Shown here: one piece after another, positions 60,301 to 64,000 of the stretch
Position numbering within the stretch: the first letter of the stretch is position 1
Layout of the letters: the number at the start of each line of letters is the position of its first letter
Source: Pelotalea chapellei
Lineage (GTDB): Bacteria > Desulfobacterota > Desulfuromonadia > Geobacterales > Pseudopelobacteraceae
Direction of reading: 5' to 3'
Length of the DNA: 64,000 bases
NCBI RefSeq assembly: GCF_018531195.1
Contig: NZ_JAHDYS010000002.1
Span: forward strand, 62,001-126,000
Notes under the pieces: model-generated
The model's input: the letters and a program-made list of their open reading frames with translations, nothing else
What the model was told of the DNA's origin: nothing
Databases searched by the model: none
Program-made: the position numbers and the translations under genes

Positions 60301-60916
60301 GCAGGCGGTGGGCATTGACCAGTTCATCGTTTAGCATGGCACGCATATCGTCAAAAGAAAGCTCTTCGACTTTCTGGACTTCATGAGAAGTACGGAAGCC
60401 GTCAAAGAAGTGCAGAAAGGGTACCCGCGAACGGAGGGTAGCGGCTTGAGCGATCAACGCGAAGTCCATGACTTCCTGAACGTTGTTGGAGCAGAACATG
60501 GCCCAGCCGGTGGAGCGGCACGACATGACGTCGGAATGATCGCCGAAGATATTCAGAGCGGCGGCAGAAATGGCACGAGCAGAAACATGAAAAACCGTGG
60601 AGGTCAGCTCCCCTGCAATCTTGTACATGTTGGGGATCATCAGCAACAGACCCTGGCTGGCGGTGAAAGTAGTGGTCAAGGCACCGGCCTGCAGGGCGCC
60701 ATGGACTGTACCGGCCGCGCCACCTTCAGACTGCAGCTCCGATACAAGTGGGATGGTCCCCCAGATGTTCTTCTCACCGGCGGCGCTTTTGGCGTCTGAA
60801 ATTTCACCCATCACTGATGATGGAGTAATCGGATAGATGGCGATGACTTCATTGGTGGCGTGGGCCACGTGGGCGGCGGCGGTATTGCCGTCAATGGTTA
60901 CCATTCTTCTGCTCAT
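57341..60916 (-). CDS. nifJ: Pyruvate:ferredoxin (flavodoxin) oxidoreductase, single chain
   Basis: At 1191 residues this is the homodimeric full-length form. Domain order is visible: N-terminal pyrimidine-binding domain (VAHATNEVIAIYPITPSS), transketolase-like domains, two 4Fe-4S motifs CIQCGICSFVCP (about 700) and CTGCGACVHNCP (about 752), the third cluster cysteines in CAGCGETPY, and the TPP site GDGWAYDIGYGG (about 982). It interconverts pyruvate and acetyl-CoA with ferredoxin. AGGAGG lies before ATG. It follows recR by 41 bp. Confidence 0.97.
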   Translation of the reverse strand: MSRRMVTIDGNTAAAHVAHATNEVIAIYPITPSSVMGEISDAKSAAGEKNIWGTIPLVSELQSEGGAAGTVHGALQAGALTTTFTASQGLLLMIPNMYKIAGELTSTVFHVSARAISAAALNIFGDHSDVMSCRSTGWAMFCSNNVQEVMDFALIAQAATLRSRVPFLHFFDGFRTSHEVQKVEELSFDDMRAMLNDELVNAHRLRGLSPDRPVMRGTAQNPDVYFQGRETVNQFYEPCIKIVQEEMDKFAKLTGRSYKLVDYAGAQDAERVVVVMGSAADTVQETVSSLVKKGEKVGVVKVHLYRPFPLDAFIEALPKTVKSIAVLDRTKEPGSLGEPLYLDVRTAIGEAMSDGKFSFTGYPTIVGGRYGLGSKEFTPAMAKSVLDNLKEAKPKNHFVVGIKEDVTNCSLDYDPDFRNAMDGTYEAMFFGLGSDGTVGANKNSIKIIGESTDNFAQAYFVYDSKKAGTITTSHLRFGARAINAPYLIDNADFIACHNFSFLEKYDMVSKAKPGGTFLLCSPFEHDEVWDKMPREVQQQIIDRKLKFYVINAIKLGEELGLGARINVIMQTAFFKISNIIPLETAINEIKGAIKKSYGKSGEKVVAMNNAAVDEALKNIHEVQVPATASSSLTMPPSVSPNAPRFVQDVTGTIIAGFGDNLPVSAMPADGTFPTATSQYEKRNIAVDIPVWDEQLCIQCGICSFVCPHATIRMKAYDGKLLENAPATFKSTDCKLPEFKGMKYTLQVAPEDCTGCGACVHNCPAKSKEDPNHKAINMKFQPPLRHDEAVNFDFFLSLPDMDPAQLKLDTLRGSQLVRPTFEFSGACAGCGETPYLKLLSQLFGDRAMIANATGCTSIYGGNLPTTPWAKRADGRGPAWSNSLFEDNAEFGYGMRLAVDKFTESALELLDKLTTCTCQSCKPVIPLMNEIKTADQSDQAGIEKQRERVAKLKEALKGCTESAAVQLLPLADYLVKKSVWCVGGDGWAYDIGYGGLDHVIASGKNINLLVLDTEVYSNTGGQASKATPTGAVAQFAAGGKAMAKKDLGMMAMAYGNVYVANVSLANPGQVVKAFIEAEAYDGPSIIVAYSHCIAHGINMTKGVDENKKAVSCGYWPLYRYNPALVAEGKNPLQLDSKSPTTSFEEYAYGENRYKVLQKANPEAAAVLMKKATAWTASRFEYYQKLAALEFGEK

Positions 60917-60957
60917 GCTTTCCTCCTCGGGTGGATTAATCGTAAACTTTTACTATC

Positions 60958-61551
60958 CTACAATTCGTTGCGACCCTGCAATGCCCATTGCACTGTAGCT
61001 GCGTCGACAAATTCTATGTCACTGCCTAAAGGAATCCCATGTGCCAGACGAGAAACCTTTATATTGACGCTTTTCAAAAGTTTGGCCAGATAGAGGGCCG
61101 TTGCCTCACCTTCCACAGAAAAATTGGTGGCAATAACCACCTCATTAACCCCGCCGCGATGTATCCGCTCCAGTAGTTCTGAGATACGCAGAGCGTCAGG
61201 TCCGACACCGGCCAGAGGGGAGATCGCACCTTCCAGCACATGATAGACGCCATGGTAGGCGTTGCTCCGCTCCAGGGCCATCAGGTCCTGGGAATTCTCC
61301 ACAACACAGATGGTTCCGGTATCACGCCGCCCGGAACAGATGGTGCATGGATCATCCTCGGTAATGGCAAAGCAGGTGGAGCAGGTTCGCACCTTGGCTC
61401 GGACCTCCAAAAGCGCTTCAGCCAAAGTGGTCAGGTTCTGGGGTGACTTGAGCAGATGAAAGGCAAGCCTGAGAGCGGTACGCTCACCTACACCAGGCAG
61501 CTTTTTCAATTCTCCTACCAGCCGGGACAGCGAGGAGGCCTTAGTTAGCAT
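60958..61551 (-). CDS. recR: Recombination protein RecR
   Basis: A 197-residue protein with the RecR layout: helix-hairpin-helix (LKKLPGVGERTALRLAFHLL), zinc finger CSTCFAITEDDPCTIC, and Toprim domain (ICVVENSQDLMALERS). It works with RecF and RecO to load RecA at gaps. It lies downstream of dnaX and ybaB, but a strong hairpin with T-run sits between ybaB and recR, so it may use its own promoter near 61585 (perfect TATAAT on the minus strand). Confidence 0.97.
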   Translation of the reverse strand: MLTKASSLSRLVGELKKLPGVGERTALRLAFHLLKSPQNLTTLAEALLEVRAKVRTCSTCFAITEDDPCTICSGRRDTGTICVVENSQDLMALERSNAYHGVYHVLEGAISPLAGVGPDALRISELLERIHRGGVNEVVIATNFSVEGEATALYLAKLLKSVNIKVSRLAHGIPLGSDIEFVDAATVQWALQGRNEL

Positions 61552-61584
61552 ATTTCCCTACACAAATAAAACAATTTTTTATGT

Positions 61585-61590
61585 ATTATA
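61585..61590 (-). promoter_or_regulatory. Possible -10 box of a recR-nifJ promoter
   Basis: TATAAT on the minus strand lies about 34 bp before the recR start, just after a hairpin with T-run. A -35 box at the right distance is weak (GTGGAG), so this is only a candidate. Confidence 0.3.
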
Positions 61591-61598
61591 GCGAGGTT

Positions 61599-61659
61599 AA
61601 AAAAATGCTCCACCCGGTTTTGCGGAACCGAAGATCCGCCGTATGCCCGGGAGGAGCAT
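61599..61659 (-). terminator. UUCG-capped hairpin with T-run between ybaB and recR
   Basis: On the minus strand three stacked stems pair: ATGCTCC with GGAGCAT, CCCGG with CCGGG, and GCGGA with TCCGC. The loop is C(UUCG)G, an extra-stable RNA tetraloop that exists only on this strand. Seven T follow the last stem. It should stop transcription coming from dnaX-ybaB, or end a short RNA from the 138-bp gap. Confidence 0.75.
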
Positions 61660-61797
61660 ATATAACACTTTGCCGCACGAAATGTTCTGTCATATGTTTA
61701 CAACAAAGATAAGTCATCTATTAGCGGAACTAAAAAATTTAGTCAAACTTAAAATTAAAGCTTTTCCGTATCACTGCTGGCAAATTTTAAACAGTAC

Positions 61798-62112
61798 TTA
61801 GAAGAGTCCGGGGATACTCATGCCGCCAGTTATTTTGGACATTTCTTCTGAAATTTCAGCATGCACCTTTTTAAGTGCTTCATTGACCGCAGCGATCACC
61901 AGGTCCTGAAGCATTTCAACATCGTTAGGATCGACCGCCTCTTTTTTTATTGTAAGTGAAAGAATTTCATTTTTCCCGTTAACCGTCACCGCGACTGCAC
62001 CGCCACCAGCTGTGGCCTCTGCAGTTTTAAGTGTTGCTTCCTCTTGCAGCTTTGACATCTTCTGCTGGATCATCTGAGCCTGTTTCATGATACTTGCCAA
62101 TCCCTTGGACAT
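61798..62112 (-). CDS. ybaB: YbaB/EbfC nucleoid-associated protein
   Basis: A 104-residue protein with LASIMKQAQMIQQKMSKLQEE and the glycine-rich GGGAVAVTVNGKNEILSLTI, then DLVIAAVNEALKK, matching YbaB/EbfC, a DNA-binding dimer. AGGAGG lies before ATG. Location just downstream of dnaX and upstream of recR is conserved in many bacteria. Confidence 0.96.
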   Translation of the reverse strand: MSKGLASIMKQAQMIQQKMSKLQEEATLKTAEATAGGGAVAVTVNGKNEILSLTIKKEAVDPNDVEMLQDLVIAAVNEALKKVHAEISEEMSKITGGMSIPGLF

Positions 62113-62154
62113 TGTTTCCTCCTGAATGTGATATGCCAGACACTAAACTCGTTC

Positions 62155-63864
62155 TCAAGCCTCACGGATTTCAGTGATTGTGCCGCCAAATACCCGTAAT
62201 GCCTCATTGATAACAGGATGAGAAGCAACCTCCTGCTTCAGCTCATCTTGTCGCTGCTCGTGTTCACTCTTTTTTTTTTCAACCAGAGAAAGAGGATTCT
62301 CTCCCCCTTCAGGTGTAATCGGGGTGACCCGAAACACTGTTTTCAGACCGGTAAATGCCTGGGCCAAATCCTGAATTTCGACGATCGAGGCAGAATCCTG
62401 AATACTGGACAGATAATAGCTGCCTGCCGGAAAACCGATCTCCATGCTACCGGGCTCCTGCTTGAGCGGGCTGCCATGCTCAAGTATCGATCCAAGCACA
62501 GGATTCTTCTCACTTACATACCCAACAAATCGCTCCCAATCGCTATGGCTGCCTGGTGCTTGCGCCCGCGGACCTGCACTTGGAGGGGAAGCAGCAGGAG
62601 CAGTGGGGGTTGAACTGTGCGTCGGCTCATGTCGACGGGATTCTACTGCAGGGGGAGTACGCTCAGCCTTCCATGGCAGAGCGGGGGTGTGAACCGCGCC
62701 AGCTTCCATGACCTTGATTTTCTCCAGCAGTTCCTGCACGGGAACAACCGGCTCGAGAGTGGCCAGCTTGAGCAGGGCTATTTCAAGGATCAACCGAGGA
62801 AATGTGGCCTGGGCCATGTCGGCATCTGCCTTGATCAGCAGAGTCAGACGGCGCTGAATTTCCAGTGACGAAAAACCCTCTGCCTGCTGACGAAGCTCAT
62901 CCAGCTCGGCAGCGGAAACATCCAGGATCTCTTCGGGCTTTTTGACTGAATTGATGACCAGCAGGTTCCGGAAATGCTCGATCAGTTCCTGGCAGAACTG
63001 ACGCATGTTATAACCGACCCCATCAACCATCTTTACACCAGCCAGTACCCCCTGGGTATCCCCGTTAAAAATCGCCCCCGAGATTTTTCCCAGCAGCTGC
63101 CGGTCAACAGCGCCCAGTAATGTGGCAACATCCTCATCCAGTACGATACTGCCGCAACAGGCCAGCACCTGATCAAAAGCTGTCAGAGCGTCGCGCATGC
63201 TGCCGTCACCCTTGCGCGCCACCAGTGCAAGGGCAGAATCGTTGACCGTGATGCCTTCAGATTCTGCAATCTGACGCAGCCGTCCGACAATTCGGGTCAC
63301 AGCTACACGCTTGAAGTCAAAACGCTGGCAGCGGGAAAGGATTGTAACCGGCAGTTTATGGGGCTCTGTTGTGGCTAGAATGAATTTGACATGATCCGGT
63401 GGCTCTTCCAGTGTCTTCAGCAGTGCGTTGAAGGCGCTCGTGGAAAGCATGTGAACTTCGTCGATGATGAAGATTTTATAGCGGCTGTGGGAAGGAAGGT
63501 ACTTGATGTTGTCGCGGAGTTCGCGGATGTCGTCAACACCGGTATTGGAAGCGCCATCTATCTCGAATACATCAGTAGAGGTACCTTTGGTGATTTCGAT
63601 ACACAGGGGACAGACATTACAGGGTTCGTGTGTAACCCCCCGTTCACAGTTCAGTGTCTTGGCCAATATTCGGGCGGTACTTGTCTTGCCGACCCCACGG
63701 GCTCCAGTGAACAGAAAGGCGTGAGCCACTCGTCCGGAATCGATGGCATTCTGCAGAGTCCGACTGACATGTTCCTGCCCGGTCAGTTCCAAAAAAGTCT
63801 GGGGACGGTATTTCCTGGCCAGAACTTCGTAGTGCGCGCCGTTGGACAAGAGATTGAACCTCAC
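62155..63864 (-). CDS. dnaX: DNA polymerase III subunit gamma/tau
   Basis: A 569-residue clamp-loader ATPase. It has LARKYRPQTFLELTGQEHV, Walker A GARGVGKTST (about 54), a zinc module CNVCPLC after CERGVTHEPC, the DEVHMLS Walker B and the LSRCQRFDF arginine finger. The C-terminal 200 residues hold a Pro/Ser/Thr-rich linker and a tau-like domain. The GTG at 63864 opens the frame; a TTG at 63849 is a possible start, since homologues begin shortly before YEVLARKYRP. No clear frameshift slippery site was noted. Confidence 0.95.
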   Translation of the reverse strand: MRFNLLSNGAHYEVLARKYRPQTFLELTGQEHVSRTLQNAIDSGRVAHAFLFTGARGVGKTSTARILAKTLNCERGVTHEPCNVCPLCIEITKGTSTDVFEIDGASNTGVDDIRELRDNIKYLPSHSRYKIFIIDEVHMLSTSAFNALLKTLEEPPDHVKFILATTEPHKLPVTILSRCQRFDFKRVAVTRIVGRLRQIAESEGITVNDSALALVARKGDGSMRDALTAFDQVLACCGSIVLDEDVATLLGAVDRQLLGKISGAIFNGDTQGVLAGVKMVDGVGYNMRQFCQELIEHFRNLLVINSVKKPEEILDVSAAELDELRQQAEGFSSLEIQRRLTLLIKADADMAQATFPRLILEIALLKLATLEPVVPVQELLEKIKVMEAGAVHTPALPWKAERTPPAVESRRHEPTHSSTPTAPAASPPSAGPRAQAPGSHSDWERFVGYVSEKNPVLGSILEHGSPLKQEPGSMEIGFPAGSYYLSSIQDSASIVEIQDLAQAFTGLKTVFRVTPITPEGGENPLSLVEKKKSEHEQRQDELKQEVASHPVINEALRVFGGTITEIREA

Positions 63865-63965
63865 AGGTCATGGTTGTGACCCGACGTCCCGTACGGGAAA
63901 AAAGCGGGGGTGGATCGTGCGGGCGTTGGATAGGGAAAGGGGATTAATCTGCTGAAACGTTTACA

Positions 63966-64000
63966 GGCGCATATGATAGCCGGGTTTGCCCGCGGCACAC
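63966..64000 (-). ncRNA. ffs: Possible 3' end of signal recognition particle RNA (partial)
   Basis: Read on the minus strand the window edge begins GTGTGCCGCGGGCAAACC and continues CGGCTATCATATGCGCC. Bacterial SRP RNAs have a GUGUGCC or AUGUGCCGC run on the 3' side of the helix, followed by a CCGG-type complement, and the gene often lies upstream of dnaX on the same strand. The diagnostic GGAAGCAGCC apical loop would be beyond the window, so this stays tentative. Confidence 0.35.

Noticed and set aside
1-64000. CRISPR arrays, tRNA or rRNA genes
   Set aside because: No regularly spaced 24-40 bp repeats were seen, and no intergenic stretch shows a cloverleaf with a TTCGA-type T-loop or rRNA-like sequence.

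Overview
The window reads as a chromosomal segment of a strictly respiratory or fermentative delta-proteobacterium of the Geobacter/Pelobacter type (Desulfuromonadia). The basis is gene content and order: dnaX-ybaB-recR followed by a one-chain pyruvate:ferredoxin oxidoreductase, an acetyl-CoA hydrolase/CoA-transferase of the succinyl-CoA:acetate type, UbiD/UbiA/UbiX quinone genes, paired roadblock/DUF4388 proteins and Wzi-like outer membrane proteins. The species cannot be fixed from the sequence alone. No rRNA, tRNA, CRISPR array, insertion sequence or phage was seen.

Layout. 1-4.1 kb: end of an ABC importer of the TrpXYZ-like class, a DUF2284 metal-binding protein, a membrane diguanylate cyclase, and small proteins (DUF4124, dodecin, a CxxC protein). 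4.2-10.4 kb: an rRNA methyltransferase, a YaiI-type protein, a 56-residue membrane protein, CydD and CydC, and an ArfB-like release factor overlapping an unknown gene. 10.5-14 kb: glycogen phosphorylase, GreB and a secreted Ala/Lys-rich protein. 14-31 kb: a large minus-strand surface-glycan locus. 31-33 kb: a RIO-kinase/RbgA pair. 33.4-38.6 kb: accessory region with an oversized amidohydrolase coupled to a predicted outer-membrane barrel, a flavoprotein, a truncated Tat Fe-S protein, an acetyltransferase and an AraC-family pseudogene. 38.6-50 kb: YifB/ComM, PgeF, DedA, a homocysteine methyltransferase-MTHFR fusion, a Xer recombinase, roadblock proteins, the CoA-transferase and a cytidylate-kinase-like protein. 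49.7-56.1 kb: ubiX, ubiA, lipoprotein, ubiD, glgA, transaldolase, YHS protein and folK, all minus strand. 56.2-64 kb: a candidate small RNA, a sugar-epimerase-like oxidoreductase, pyruvate:ferredoxin oxidoreductase, recR, ybaB, dnaX, and possibly the 3' end of SRP RNA at the window edge.

The glycan locus is internally coherent. PglF-, PglE- and PglD-like enzymes can make UDP-di-N-acetylbacillosamine, a PglC-like phosphoglycosyl transferase can load it on undecaprenyl phosphate, and a PglA-like and three other glycosyltransferases can extend it. An O-acetyltransferase-like protein and an AsnB-type amidotransferase could decorate the unit, while Wzx, Wzy and a Wzi-like protein would export, polymerise and anchor it. 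The middle genes (about 25.6-29.7 kb) are visibly richer in A+T than the flanks, suggesting acquisition.

The observations most worth a second look are the RIO-kinase/RbgA pair, a candidate small RNA displaying an anti-Shine-Dalgarno loop upstream of folK, a UUCG-capped hairpin between ybaB and recR, two scattered CRCNAAGN octamer-repeat elements in inverted arrangement, a 123-bp terminal-inverted-repeat element, and the amidohydrolase/outer-membrane pair.
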